Source of the DNA: Fodinibius salipaludis
Lineage (GTDB): Bacteria; Bacteroidota; Rhodothermia; Balneolales; Balneolaceae
Reading direction: 5' to 3'
DNA length: 64,000 nt
Assembly: GCF_002287075.1 (NCBI RefSeq)
Contig: NZ_NSKE01000001.1
Span: 124,001-188,000, forward strand
In this document: piece by piece, positions 1 through 8,924 of the stretch
How positions within the stretch are numbered: position 1 is the first letter of the stretch
Layout of the letters: each line of letters opens with the position of its first letter
The notes under the pieces: model-generated
The model's input: the letters and a program-made list of their open reading frames with translations, nothing else
Databases searched by the model: none
Told to the model about the DNA's origin: nothing
Program-made: the position numbers and the translations under genes

Positions 1-1419
1 TATAAAAGGGTGATCTGCAAATTTCTCAGGCCTTACCCAGGCATATCCATAATAATCCTCTGTACCGGTACCGAAATGAGAAGGAAAATCTTCACCATCT
101 ATATAAATCTTTTCATCTCCTTCTCCCCACCAGTCGTAGGCAGTATTAAAAAGAGTTAGTGCATCTCCTACATATACCCCTTCTCCATCTAAACGAGTAT
201 AATTTATATCGAATGGATCTCCACCGCCCTCCATATTCTTTTGTTCTCCGGTATATAAATCTGTGTATTGATGCCATGAAGCCCCAAAGTGCATACTCTG
301 ATCATTCCAATTCCAGTCAGATAATGATACGACTCCTTTTAGAGTAACATCCTGATTTCCAAAATTTTTAAATGTTACCGTTGCCTTATCTTTAAAAGGC
401 ATTACCCAATAGACCGAAAGTTTATTGTCTTTCGTTATACTGCTGTACCAAGTTTCTGATTTTCTAAACTGATAACCGGTTCCAAAAAAATCGCCAATAG
501 GCACCCAAATCGTACGTTTTCCGTCAAAAGATACGTCTAAAACCGTAGAACGAAGTGCTTGTGTTGCGTTCTTAGCCTTTAAGTTAGCTGTAAATTTCCT
601 GATTGCTGAAGAGCCTTCTAAGGATAATGTATGTGAATCACCTGGAGAAAGAGTAGTGCTGTAATCCTTAGTGCTTAATACTAATTTTTTAAGCTTGTTT
701 TCCCCGCTCTTATTTAATTGGTGCTGTACTTCATCAACAAGGTTTTCGAGTTCCCGAAGTTTATCTTTAGAAAACGTTTCAACTTTTGTTCCTTTTTCAT
801 ACTCACGGTAATTGATGTTGTAGTAGACACTTTCTCCCTCATCATCCTTAGCCCCAACAGCTTTAACATTTTCACTTTCATAAGTAATTTTACAATGATT
901 GGCATACGGTAAGGGCAAGTATAAATTATGACCTCTTATTTCATAATCCGATTTTTTTGAAACAGAAGTTGAAAGAGGTGCCCCCACCAACTGCCCACCA
1001 CTCAAAACCTCAAATGCAGTCCCCTCAATAGTAACTTCCTTTTCGTTATCAAAGTAAAACCGGAGCGTTCCCTCTCCACTTCCTTCTCCTGCAAAGGTCA
1101 TCCAGAAACGGACAATTGCACCCGGTTTATCCGTTTCCAACATGACATATTCTTTTCTTCCATTATTTACTTCGGAGCGAATAAACTGTGTTCGATCCCA
1201 ATTGGCAAACCACGTTGAATCTCCCGGCTGGGTGGAATTCCGGTCATAACTACTAAACTGACGTGTGGTATAATAAGGTTCGGGATAAACAGCTAAACTT
1301 TTCCTGTCAACCATCTCCTCTAACAAGCTTTCCAATGTAATAACATTGGATTGTGAATAGCTCACATTCCAAGCGGAACACAGTAAAACACACAGGAGAA
1401 TAAATTTAAAAGCTTTCAT
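1..1419 (-). CDS. DUF2961 / GH172-type glycoside hydrolase (3' end outside window)
   Basis: An open frame of 473 codons runs from an ATG at 1417-1419 off the left edge, so the C-terminus is missing. The N-terminus has a signal peptide (about residues 1-22, ending near SYSQ). Recognisable DUF2961 features follow: a tyrosine-rich YPEPYYTTRQFSSYDR stretch near residue 40, PGAIVRFWMTFAGEG near residue 90, FFGTGYQF in the middle and GTGTEDYYGYAW close to the edge. Known GH172 enzymes act on alpha-D-fructofuranose or alpha-D-arabinofuranose linkages; the substrate here is not visible. It is the last visible gene of the susCD-GH43 operon, 21 bp after the GH-A gene, so a role in arabinan-type side-chain breakdown is inferred. 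The predicted product is exported. Confidence 0.75.
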   Translation of the reverse strand, partial: MKAFKFILLCVLLCSAWNVSYSQSNVITLESLLEEMVDRKSLAVYPEPYYTTRQFSSYDRNSTQPGDSTWFANWDRTQFIRSEVNNGRKEYVMLETDKPGAIVRFWMTFAGEGSGEGTLRFYFDNEKEVTIEGTAFEVLSGGQLVGAPLSTSVSKKSDYEIRGHNLYLPLPYANHCKITYESENVKAVGAKDDEGESVYYNINYREYEKGTKVETFSKDKLRELENLVDEVQHQLNKSGENKLKKLVLSTKDYSTTLSPGDSHTLSLEGSSAIRKFTANLKAKNATQALRSTVLDVSFDGKRTIWVPIGDFFGTGYQFRKSETWYSSITKDNKLSVYWVMPFKDKATVTFKNFGNQDVTLKGVVSLSDWNWNDQSMHFGASWHQYTDLYTGEQKNMEGGGDPFDINYTRLDGEGVYVGDALTLFNTAYDWWGEGDEKIYIDGEDFPSHFGTGTEDYYGYAWVRPEKFADHPFI

Positions 1420-1440
1420 CAGTGGTATTATCTCAACCTT

Positions 1441-2574
1441 TTATAATTCGCTCGTATATTTTTTAATAAGTTCTACTTCGCTACTCTTATAAGGAGTTCC
1501 ATCAGCCCTTAATACATCGTGGAACCAAGGGTCAGGCTCGGAGGTGTATTCTTTGTCCCAAGAATCCCAGGGATAGATCGTTTGCGTTTTGCCATTGACA
1601 AAACCCCAGTTGTATGCACCCACATTATGCTCCATTAATATTGGCAACTCGTTTTCAAAGGTACTTCCTCTTGGACGTGCCATATATTCAGTGACAAACA
1701 TTGGCCGATCGTAACGTTTAAGCGCTTGAATGCGCTCCTTCATAATTTCCGGTCCCTCATAACAGTGGAATGTTATCACATCAGAATTTTCGACCATAAA
1801 GATATCCATTTCAGACATGGAATCAGTATCGGACCAATCACCGTGCCATAATCCAGATGTAATCGGCTGACTTGGATTGACTTCTCTGGCCCAGGCAAAA
1901 CTTTTTTTCAATAGTCCCAGGGAGTGTTCAAATTTGTTATCAAGGTTTATATCTCCATAAGCTCTTTCATTGTCATTATCCGGTTCGTTGTAGATATCCC
2001 AGACTTGCACCCGTTCATCATCACTAAAATGCCCCATCACATCCTTGAGATAGTCTTCCAGATAGCCCCACTGGGTAGTATCACTTAGTACGTCGATTGA
2101 AGGACCTTGTACCCAGCCAGAATTATGAACATGGGGTTCGGGCTCGGGTTGTTCACCGATCTCCGGATACGGATGCCAAACGCCATCAAATAGTACGAAC
2201 ATAATGCCGATATCGTGACTTTCGGCAATATCCAGAAATTTTTCTACACGCTGGATAAACCCCTCGGGATCCGCTTTCCAAGCTAAATCGTGCAAATATA
2301 CCCGCATTGAATTAAAGCCAAGGTCAGCTGCCCATCCCAACTCTTGATCTATCGTTTCGGGATCAAACGTTTCTTCTTGCCACATTTCGAGCTGATTAAT
2401 AGCTGTCCGAGGTGTATAATTAGCTCCTATCAAGACTCCTTGATCTTCATACCACTCATTGGCTTTTTCCACCGACCATTGCTCTCCTGTTTCCGGTTTT
2501 TCAGCCGGCGCTGAGCAGGCAGAAAGCACAGCCGTTAATAATCCTATAACAAATAAACTCCATATATTTTTCAT
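1441..2574 (-). CDS. GH-A clan (GH5-like) glycoside hydrolase lipoprotein
   Basis: This 377-residue lipoprotein has a type II signal ending LSACSAP (Cys near residue 20). The body reads as a TIM barrel: NSMRVYLHD in an early strand, VWDIYNEPDNDN with the Asn-Glu pair typical of the acid/base of clan GH-A at about residue 195, and FVTEYMARPRG with the likely nucleophile Glu at about residue 295. Relatives are often annotated as cellulase-family or '1,4-beta-xylanase' proteins, but the name is not a reliable guide to substrate. Between a GH43 and the GH172-type gene, it most likely attacks a backbone or side chain of the same pectic/hemicellulosic glycan. It starts 15 bp after the preceding GH43 gene ends. 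Confidence 0.75.
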   Translation of the reverse strand: MKNIWSLFVIGLLTAVLSACSAPAEKPETGEQWSVEKANEWYEDQGVLIGANYTPRTAINQLEMWQEETFDPETIDQELGWAADLGFNSMRVYLHDLAWKADPEGFIQRVEKFLDIAESHDIGIMFVLFDGVWHPYPEIGEQPEPEPHVHNSGWVQGPSIDVLSDTTQWGYLEDYLKDVMGHFSDDERVQVWDIYNEPDNDNERAYGDINLDNKFEHSLGLLKKSFAWAREVNPSQPITSGLWHGDWSDTDSMSEMDIFMVENSDVITFHCYEGPEIMKERIQALKRYDRPMFVTEYMARPRGSTFENELPILMEHNVGAYNWGFVNGKTQTIYPWDSWDKEYTSEPDPWFHDVLRADGTPYKSSEVELIKKYTSEL

Positions 2575-2589
2575 AGCTGATAGCTTAGT

Positions 2590-4194
2590 TTAGTAGTTGA
2601 TTAAATTAAATTCTTTGATATTGACATAGTCAGAGGAATCTCCTTTTGCGATCATCCCGAGACGGAAACCCATACCCCATGGAACTAATGCTGAAGCATC
2701 GACTTGTTCGGCAATTATATTCCACGATCCGTTTTCTTTTACAGCTAAGTCAAGCAAATATCCTTCAGACACCTCTATTTTCAGCTCCTTGGATTCGTCA
2801 GGCTGGTCGACCGGAATTTTTTCGATGATCTCAGTTTCCTCTCTGACGGTTTTCCACACCTTTACCGAATTATTTCCAGCTGAGATCCCGATTCCCGCTA
2901 CAGGAGCACCAAAGCTGTTGTCGGCTCCTCCTATCAAGGCAATACCAGCTTCTGCATCGCCCTCTGTTTGTTGGAGGTCAACAGTGGCAGTCATTTCATA
3001 ATTTGGTGAAGTGGTAGGTTGAACCAACAGTGTTCCCAAGTCCTCGTTTTCGCGGGATGCTCGAACCTTCAACCCCTCGGAACCTGTCTCATAATCAATA
3101 TCCTGTGTAACCCGCCATTGCCAAAGTGGATTCAAACCAGATTCAAAATTATCCGTAAAATCCCAAGCAGCACGCTCGCGGCTGTATTCGGCGTCGTTTT
3201 CAAAAACCGGCCAGTCGTCTTCGGTCCATTTAATTTTTTCGAGTACAGCTTCACGACCGACATATACGGTACCATCTCTGCTATATGCATGATAGAGAAA
3301 ATAAAAGTCACCTTTATTTTCTACGACAGATCCGTGTCCTGCACATTTCCAATCATCATTATCAGTTATCACCGGATTTTCATCATATTTCTCCCAGGGC
3401 CCTAACAAGTTTTTGGATCGAGCAACCCCCGTTTTATAATCACAGGCTACATCACAGCATGAGCCAGCTGAATAGGTGGCATAGAAATAATCATTGGCTT
3501 GGAAAATGCTGATTCCCTCAACGAGATGTCCTTCCCAAGGCTCATCATTCCGAAATAGTTCATACTTTTTACCCACTAATTCCGTCCGATCCTCGGTTAT
3601 CTCCTGAGCCCACATCGGAGTGGGTTCTCCCTGGCTATTTCCGTCCTCCTTCCACAACATATACAAGGTACCATCGCTGTCACGAGCTTCATACGCATCA
3701 ATAGAACCAAGTTCTTGTGCCACGAGCGGACCATGATCTTCATATGGTCCTTCAGGGCTATCCGCACTTGCGACACCAACACTCAGGCGATCTGAATCTT
3801 CATCCCGGGCGGTGTAATAGGCATACACTTTATCATGTTCTTCATCATAAGTCAATTCAGGAGCCCAGAAATTTTTATAAGCCCAATCCGGAGCACCACC
3901 GGGAAATACATACGTTTCCAGCTCCCAATTCACCAGATCTTTCGATTTAAAAATTGGGAACAGTGGCGCCCACTCATTGGAAGTAGCTGATGCCCAATAC
4001 GTATCTCCAACTTTTATAACAGTAGGATCAGGTCGATCCCCCGGCAAAACAGGATTGGTAATCTCAATTTTTTGTTCACCTTGTTCAGCACTGCTTTCGC
4101 ATCCCGAAAACAAAAGCGGAATCATAATCATTATCGGGACTATCAGACTTGTCCATTTTCCAACCGTAGTGTTATATAAAAAGTATTTATCCAT
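2590..4194 (-). CDS. GH43 family glycosidase lipoprotein with C-terminal lectin-like domain
   Basis: I use the ATG at 4194, two bases past the upstream stop; an upstream in-frame GTG at 4224 would overlap the previous gene and is less likely. The product has about 534 residues with a lipoprotein Cys (LLFSGCES) near residue 32. GH43 five-bladed propeller motifs follow in order: PGDRPDPTV (catalytic base Asp), FWAPELTYD, SIDAYEARDSDG (pKa-modulating Asp) and HLVEGISIF (general acid Glu). After about residue 330 a beta-sandwich-like region (DNFESGLNPLWQWRV onward) resembles the concanavalin-like C-terminal domain seen in many beta-xylosidase/arabinofuranosidase GH43 proteins. One of three GH43 enzymes in this operon, probably for arabinose side-chain cleavage. 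Confidence 0.82.
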   Translation of the reverse strand: MDKYFLYNTTVGKWTSLIVPIMIMIPLLFSGCESSAEQGEQKIEITNPVLPGDRPDPTVIKVGDTYWASATSNEWAPLFPIFKSKDLVNWELETYVFPGGAPDWAYKNFWAPELTYDEEHDKVYAYYTARDEDSDRLSVGVASADSPEGPYEDHGPLVAQELGSIDAYEARDSDGTLYMLWKEDGNSQGEPTPMWAQEITEDRTELVGKKYELFRNDEPWEGHLVEGISIFQANDYFYATYSAGSCCDVACDYKTGVARSKNLLGPWEKYDENPVITDNDDWKCAGHGSVVENKGDFYFLYHAYSRDGTVYVGREAVLEKIKWTEDDWPVFENDAEYSRERAAWDFTDNFESGLNPLWQWRVTQDIDYETGSEGLKVRASRENEDLGTLLVQPTTSPNYEMTATVDLQQTEGDAEAGIALIGGADNSFGAPVAGIGISAGNNSVKVWKTVREETEIIEKIPVDQPDESKELKIEVSEGYLLDLAVKENGSWNIIAEQVDASALVPWGMGFRLGMIAKGDSSDYVNIKEFNLINY

Positions 4195-4196
4195 CG

Positions 4197-5972
4197 TTAT
4201 TGCTTTAATTCTATTTTTGTCCACGTTGAAGGATGTTTAACTCGATTACCTGACAGTGTTTCTTTTTGCAGTGTGCCGTCTGATTCGCTACGGCTTTGCA
4301 GTTCGATATTAAATCCAATACCCTGATCATTCTCAGGTCTTCCACCAATTTCCGCCCATGGAATAGCTATTTCCAACTGATAACCGGTGGGATGTTCATT
4401 TGCTACTAACTCGATTTCCATTATATTTTCGGTCCATAACCCACTACTGCCCTGATGTGTTAACAGATCTTCAGATGGAGTGGCGAAAACTTTATACGTC
4501 CCTTCTACCAGTGAATTATCACTTAGCTTTTCCGGCGCTACCATCACAGCCACTCCGGGACTATTTTTGGTTGAATCGGAGGAATCGTAAGAATCAGAAT
4601 CGTTTACCGAGGCCCACACATAGAGGTTGTTTTCGTCCCAAGCGCTTGAAATTTCAGCGTTGACCGGGCTATAAGCACCTATGAAATTGTCCGTCGATCG
4701 ATTCCAGGCTTCCTCATCGCTCCTGCCATCTACCTCAACCTGACCATTAAAGGCTTCCATCTCTTCAATGAGATATCCATCAATTGTATAAAGCTGTGAG
4801 TGAGCAGCATTATATGCAGTCGTAGCTGATAGAGCTGTTACCGTAGTATCATTTTTAATGAAGAGGGAGCTCCAAAGCGCATAACGATCTTCGGCAACCT
4901 CAAATGGTTCCGACTTTCGGGAAAAATTCTTAGCCTGTTCATTACCAATGGCTACGGTCATTGTAGAATGATGCCATTCTACGTTCCTCCCTTCAGTGCT
5001 TTGAAAAGAAAGGATCGTTTCCCCGCTACTAAATTGCTGTAAATACGGAGCACCGCCATAATCCGAAGCCGGCAGTTGACTTTCGTCAGTCAAAGCACCC
5101 CATCGACGGTCCGACGTACCTCCTGCCGCGCCCTGTTCCCAGTTATCCTCCATAGATGTCCAGATTATAGAAGGTTTAAATTCACTTCCATGCAGTCCGT
5201 TGTCTTCTATAGCGACAGCTATTCCCTCTCCGTTATCCAATATAAGCGGAACGGGCATCCCATCGCGATGTCCCTCACGGTAGCTAATTGTTTCGGGATC
5301 TGTCCAGCTTTGACCTTTATCCGCGGAGCGGACCATACTGATCTCTTGGTCTTCGCTGTTTTTATATGGGTATTCATTGGCAAAGAAGAGTTGTATTTCA
5401 CCAGACGAAAGCTGAATCATCGCAGGTTCCCAGACACCACGATTCCACTCATATCCTCCTTCAAATACATTTTGTTGGGATGACCAAGTCCCTCCGCCAT
5501 CATTGCTGATTCGTAATTTTATTCCAAACCGTTTTTCGGGATCTTCATTATACTGTGGTGCACGTGTGTTATATGCTAAAAGGATATCTCCATTTTCAAG
5601 TTGGATGAGTTCTGGTACCGCCGAAATAATGTCTCCATCTCTTGGAGCAACCCGTTCAGCTTCCGTCCAACTTTTTCCATCATCAGAGCTCTGGCTCACA
5701 TAAACCTCTCCCTGATGTTCAAAAGCCGTTAACAACTCACAGCTGGAAAGACGTATTATTCGCGGATAGGAAACCTGTTCTTCAAATACCTGAGTTAGCG
5801 TCCGATAATCCCAGGCAATGCGGACCCCCTCGGTATAAGGCACGACTGTCTTTTCTACTACGTCATTCTCCTCACGCTCGGAATCTGCAACCTCACAAGC
5901 GATAAAAAGAAAAGCAGCTGCAATGGAAAAGCTAAAAAAAACAATATACTTTATGAATTTTGTTAGTCGCAT
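4197..5972 (-). CDS. Sialidase-fold exo-glycosidase (GH93-like) fused to CBM9-type domain
   Basis: This 591-residue lipoprotein (LFIACEVAD, Cys near residue 26) has an N-terminal beta-propeller with Asp-box repeats: SSDDGKSWTEAE, SNDGGGTWSSQ and SADKGQSWTDPE, plus the motif RIIRLSSCELL early on. Asp boxes occur in GH33 sialidases and in GH93 exo-1,5-alpha-L-arabinanases; in this arabinan-type operon the second is the better guess. From about residue 410 a separate domain (VDGRSDEEAWNRS, NLYVWASVNDSDS, YQLEIAIPWAEIGG) matches the CBM9-like sugar-binding fold. The gene start overlaps the upstream GH43 gene end by 10 bp, indicating translational coupling. Substrate is inferred only from context. 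Confidence 0.65.
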   Translation of the reverse strand: MRLTKFIKYIVFFSFSIAAAFLFIACEVADSEREENDVVEKTVVPYTEGVRIAWDYRTLTQVFEEQVSYPRIIRLSSCELLTAFEHQGEVYVSQSSDDGKSWTEAERVAPRDGDIISAVPELIQLENGDILLAYNTRAPQYNEDPEKRFGIKLRISNDGGGTWSSQQNVFEGGYEWNRGVWEPAMIQLSSGEIQLFFANEYPYKNSEDQEISMVRSADKGQSWTDPETISYREGHRDGMPVPLILDNGEGIAVAIEDNGLHGSEFKPSIIWTSMEDNWEQGAAGGTSDRRWGALTDESQLPASDYGGAPYLQQFSSGETILSFQSTEGRNVEWHHSTMTVAIGNEQAKNFSRKSEPFEVAEDRYALWSSLFIKNDTTVTALSATTAYNAAHSQLYTIDGYLIEEMEAFNGQVEVDGRSDEEAWNRSTDNFIGAYSPVNAEISSAWDENNLYVWASVNDSDSYDSSDSTKNSPGVAVMVAPEKLSDNSLVEGTYKVFATPSEDLLTHQGSSGLWTENIMEIELVANEHPTGYQLEIAIPWAEIGGRPENDQGIGFNIELQSRSESDGTLQKETLSGNRVKHPSTWTKIELKQ

Positions 5973-7036
5973 GAACCGGAAGGTTTTGAATTAGTTTCTC
6001 CGGCTGGAACGGGTGTCCCAAAATCAGGACTTCCATCCTCATTCCATTCAAAAGACTGCAGATGAATTACACGGTCCCATCCGGGTTCAGTACTCACTTT
6101 GGTGTGATAGGCAATCCAGTCCTCAGTGCCATCAGGAGAGGTGGTAAAACTTGCATGACCTACCCCATGAACTTCCTCAGTTCCCTGAAAAACCGGTCCG
6201 CTTTTCTCCCAGTTATCAGGATTCATGGGATCATCTCCCACCAACTGCAGCTGACCTAATTTATAGGCGGGTAACCAAGATTCACTGGCAGAATAAATAA
6301 CAAACGTCTGCTCATCATTTTTTAGAACTTCCGGTCCTTCATTGATGGCTAATTCTGTACTCTTTTCCCAATCTTCATCCGGTGATGAAATTTGAACACG
6401 ATTACTACTTATGGTCCAAGGGTTCTCCATTTCAGCGATATACAGATGCTGAGGAGTACGATCCGTATCCTCATTCTCTTCCCAGCCAGACCATATTGCA
6501 TACAACTGTCCGTTATGCTCCAACGGAGTCATATCAATTGCCCATTTGTTATTCGATTGATCCTCGATATTGTCCCCAGTATAGAGCATTCCCTTATCCT
6601 CATACTCTCCCTGCGGATCGTCCGTTTTAGCTTCCAGTACTCCGCTTCGCTGCTTCAAAAAAGGTGATCCATCCGTATCCCCAGCCGTGTAAAAAACATA
6701 CCACTTGCCATCGATATGATGAAGTTCAGGGGCCCATAAATTTGAGCGATTCCATCCTGTTGATGGCTGCGTCCATACCTTTTGCTCGTTTCTATCTAAC
6801 TCGATAAGATCATCCGTTTCAGAAACAAAAATTTCTCCCCCTCTTGATTCAATAGAATAATAGGTATCATCTTGCTTTATGATCCAAGGATCCGCTCCAT
6901 CAGCTACCGGGTTGGTAAACAAACATGGTTCAGGTTCATCATAACCATTTCCATCATCTTGAGATGTTGCACCACATCCAACAAGTAATAAGAAGCCCAA
7001 AGTTATTCCGATGCCGATAATTCGATACATAGTCAT
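5963..7036 (-). CDS. GH43 family glycosidase lipoprotein
   Basis: I choose the ATG at 7036, which has an AAAGGA ribosome-binding sequence 5-6 nt upstream; a GTG 33 nt earlier gives a longer but less natural N-terminus. The product is about 357 residues with a lipoprotein signal (LLLVGCGAT). GH43 motifs: DGADPWIIKQ (catalytic Asp), NLWAPELHH, WAIDMTPLEHNG (modulating Asp) and INEGPEVLK (acid Glu). This compact single-domain form, with 'NP-ADPW' at the start, is common among alpha-L-arabinofuranosidase/arabinanase GH43 members. Its stop overlaps the start of the GH93-like gene by 10 bp. Specificity cannot be read from the sequence. Confidence 0.8.
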   Translation of the reverse strand: MTMYRIIGIGITLGFLLLVGCGATSQDDGNGYDEPEPCLFTNPVADGADPWIIKQDDTYYSIESRGGEIFVSETDDLIELDRNEQKVWTQPSTGWNRSNLWAPELHHIDGKWYVFYTAGDTDGSPFLKQRSGVLEAKTDDPQGEYEDKGMLYTGDNIEDQSNNKWAIDMTPLEHNGQLYAIWSGWEENEDTDRTPQHLYIAEMENPWTISSNRVQISSPDEDWEKSTELAINEGPEVLKNDEQTFVIYSASESWLPAYKLGQLQLVGDDPMNPDNWEKSGPVFQGTEEVHGVGHASFTTSPDGTEDWIAYHTKVSTEPGWDRVIHLQSFEWNEDGSPDFGTPVPAGETNSKPSGSCD

Positions 7037-7081
7037 ATTATTCCTTTGATTTATAATAGCAGCCAGCACAAAATACCAAGC

Positions 7082-8887
7082 CTATTCCTCGATCAATTTT
7101 TTATGGAGTCTCATTAATTCTTCCACATTAAATTTTATTACTTCTCGATCATATGTCATTAATCCGTTTACTTCGGATTCAACATCAGTAGTTTGGGTAT
7201 ATACTGCGGCAGAAAGTCCGTTATCTTTTAAATCGTATAGCTCCTGCATCATCTGACTATACGTTTCATGCAGTTGGGTCTCAGATTGTGAAGTTTCATA
7301 GTGATCCGGAGCGCGACTAAAATCCTGCACCCAGAGATGATCTTTGACCACTAAAGCCTCACCCCCATACTCACCTAATACCGCCGCTCGATTATCTTCT
7401 GTTTCCGGCATATCCGGACCGGGGTAGGCATGCATATCAATTACATCACCCACTCCACGATCAGTCCACCCACTGGCGTTATTGACTAATCGCGTGGGAT
7501 CATATTCTTGAGTCCACTCCACTATTTCCCTGGTTTGAAATTGTCCCCAACCCTCATTGAAAGGCACCCACATCACAATTGAGGGATGATTGTAGAAAGT
7601 ATCAATCATGTCTTTATATTCTTTTTTAAACTGCTTTGCAGTTTCTTTGGAGGGTTTACCAATTTCTCCCGGACGCATATCCCCATTTGGCATATCCTGC
7701 CAGACAAGAACACCCAGTTTGTCAGCCCAGTAATAAAACCGTTGGGGTTCAGTTTTCACATGCTTCCGAAGCATGTTATAACCCAGCTTTTTAGTTGCTT
7801 CAATATCGTATTTTAAGGCATCGTCAGTAGGGGCCGTGTACAATCCATCCGGCCACCACCCCTGGTCTAATGGACCAATATGAAAAAGCGGTTCGTTATT
7901 CAGAAATAGCCTCATATGACCGTCGTCGGCTTTGGCAATGTTAATTTTACGCATCCCGAAATAACTCGAAACTTCATCAACGGTATTGCCATTCTCACCA
8001 AGCAATTCAACTTCTAAATCATACAAAAATGGATTATCAGGAGTCCATAATTGCGGATCATCTAAGCTTATATAAAAATCCTGTTTGTGAAAGCCTGTAG
8101 ACTCTCCAACTAACTTATCTTCCTCTTTCGCTTTTATATGAATCTGATAATCATCAGACAGATTCTTACCCTCAACTTCTACTTTGACCCTGCTATTATC
8201 AACATCAGGAGTAATCTTCAAATCCTTGATATATGATTCCGGCACATACTCAATCCATACTGTCTGCCAAATACCCGTAACTGCTGTGTACCAAATGCTA
8301 TGCGGGTCATGCGTTTGCTTGCCCACCGGCTGACTTCCTAAATCAGTAGGATCCCAAACTGTTATTTCAATCTCCTGTTCACCACTACCTGATACCTGAT
8401 CTGTTATATCAAAAGTAAATGGATCATATCCCCCGCGGTGTTTGCCCACGTACTTATCGTTAATACGAACATCCGTTTCCCAATCACTTGCACCAAAATG
8501 TAATAGTACTCTTCCATCTTCGTGGGGATTATCTATCTCGAATAAACGCTTATACCAAACCCGATTCTCTGCTCCCACCGTCTCTTTGATGCCAGACAGA
8601 GCCGACTCTACTGGGTAGGGAACCAAAATTTGATCATCATAATCCTCACCAGAATTTCCTTTGCCGGTAATTTTAAAATCCCACAATCCATTTAGATTCT
8701 TCCAGTGCTCTCGTTCCATCATAGGACGTGGATATTCGGGCAAAGCATTTTCTGGACTCACCTCGTCTGCCCATTTAGTCATTAAAGGTGATTCTTCTGC
8801 CTCCCAGCCATTCTGGCTAAATGCAATCGCTGGTAAAGCAAAGAAAAGGACAACGAATAAGGATTTACTAAGCAATTGTTTAATCAT
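7082..8887 (-). CDS. GH2 family glycosidase (beta-galactosidase-like)
   Basis: The frame is open back to 9019, but the ATG at 8887 gives a proper signal peptide (MIKQLLSKSLFVVLFFALPAIAFSQ region) and lies beyond the upstream stop at 8925; it yields about 601 residues. Domains in order: GH2 sugar-binding jelly roll (WETDVRINDKYVGKHRGGY), immunoglobulin-like sandwich, and TIM barrel with WVPFNEGWGQFQT carrying the Asn-Glu acid/base and VLGEYGGEAL carrying the nucleophile Glu. It is shorter than classic LacZ and lacks the C-terminal small-chain domain, as in many Bacteroidota GH2 exo-enzymes (galactosidase, arabinosidase or glucuronidase). Signal peptide without a lipobox Cys, so probably periplasmic. 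Confidence 0.8.
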   Translation of the reverse strand: MIKQLLSKSLFVVLFFALPAIAFSQNGWEAEESPLMTKWADEVSPENALPEYPRPMMEREHWKNLNGLWDFKITGKGNSGEDYDDQILVPYPVESALSGIKETVGAENRVWYKRLFEIDNPHEDGRVLLHFGASDWETDVRINDKYVGKHRGGYDPFTFDITDQVSGSGEQEIEITVWDPTDLGSQPVGKQTHDPHSIWYTAVTGIWQTVWIEYVPESYIKDLKITPDVDNSRVKVEVEGKNLSDDYQIHIKAKEEDKLVGESTGFHKQDFYISLDDPQLWTPDNPFLYDLEVELLGENGNTVDEVSSYFGMRKINIAKADDGHMRLFLNNEPLFHIGPLDQGWWPDGLYTAPTDDALKYDIEATKKLGYNMLRKHVKTEPQRFYYWADKLGVLVWQDMPNGDMRPGEIGKPSKETAKQFKKEYKDMIDTFYNHPSIVMWVPFNEGWGQFQTREIVEWTQEYDPTRLVNNASGWTDRGVGDVIDMHAYPGPDMPETEDNRAAVLGEYGGEALVVKDHLWVQDFSRAPDHYETSQSETQLHETYSQMMQELYDLKDNGLSAAVYTQTTDVESEVNGLMTYDREVIKFNVEELMRLHKKLIEE

Positions 8888-8924
8888 TTTTTCAATGAAT
8901 TTAAATATTAAATAATAGCTCTGT

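Noticed and set aside
1700-1740. TTTAAGCGCTTGAA-like match to the starch operator
   Set aside because: Inside the GH-A gene, and outer TG/CA positions do not match the LacI-type layout.
4194-4224. Longer GH43 start (GTG at 4224)
   Set aside because: Overlaps the upstream gene by 28 bp and delays the lipoprotein signal; the ATG at 4194 follows the upstream stop directly.
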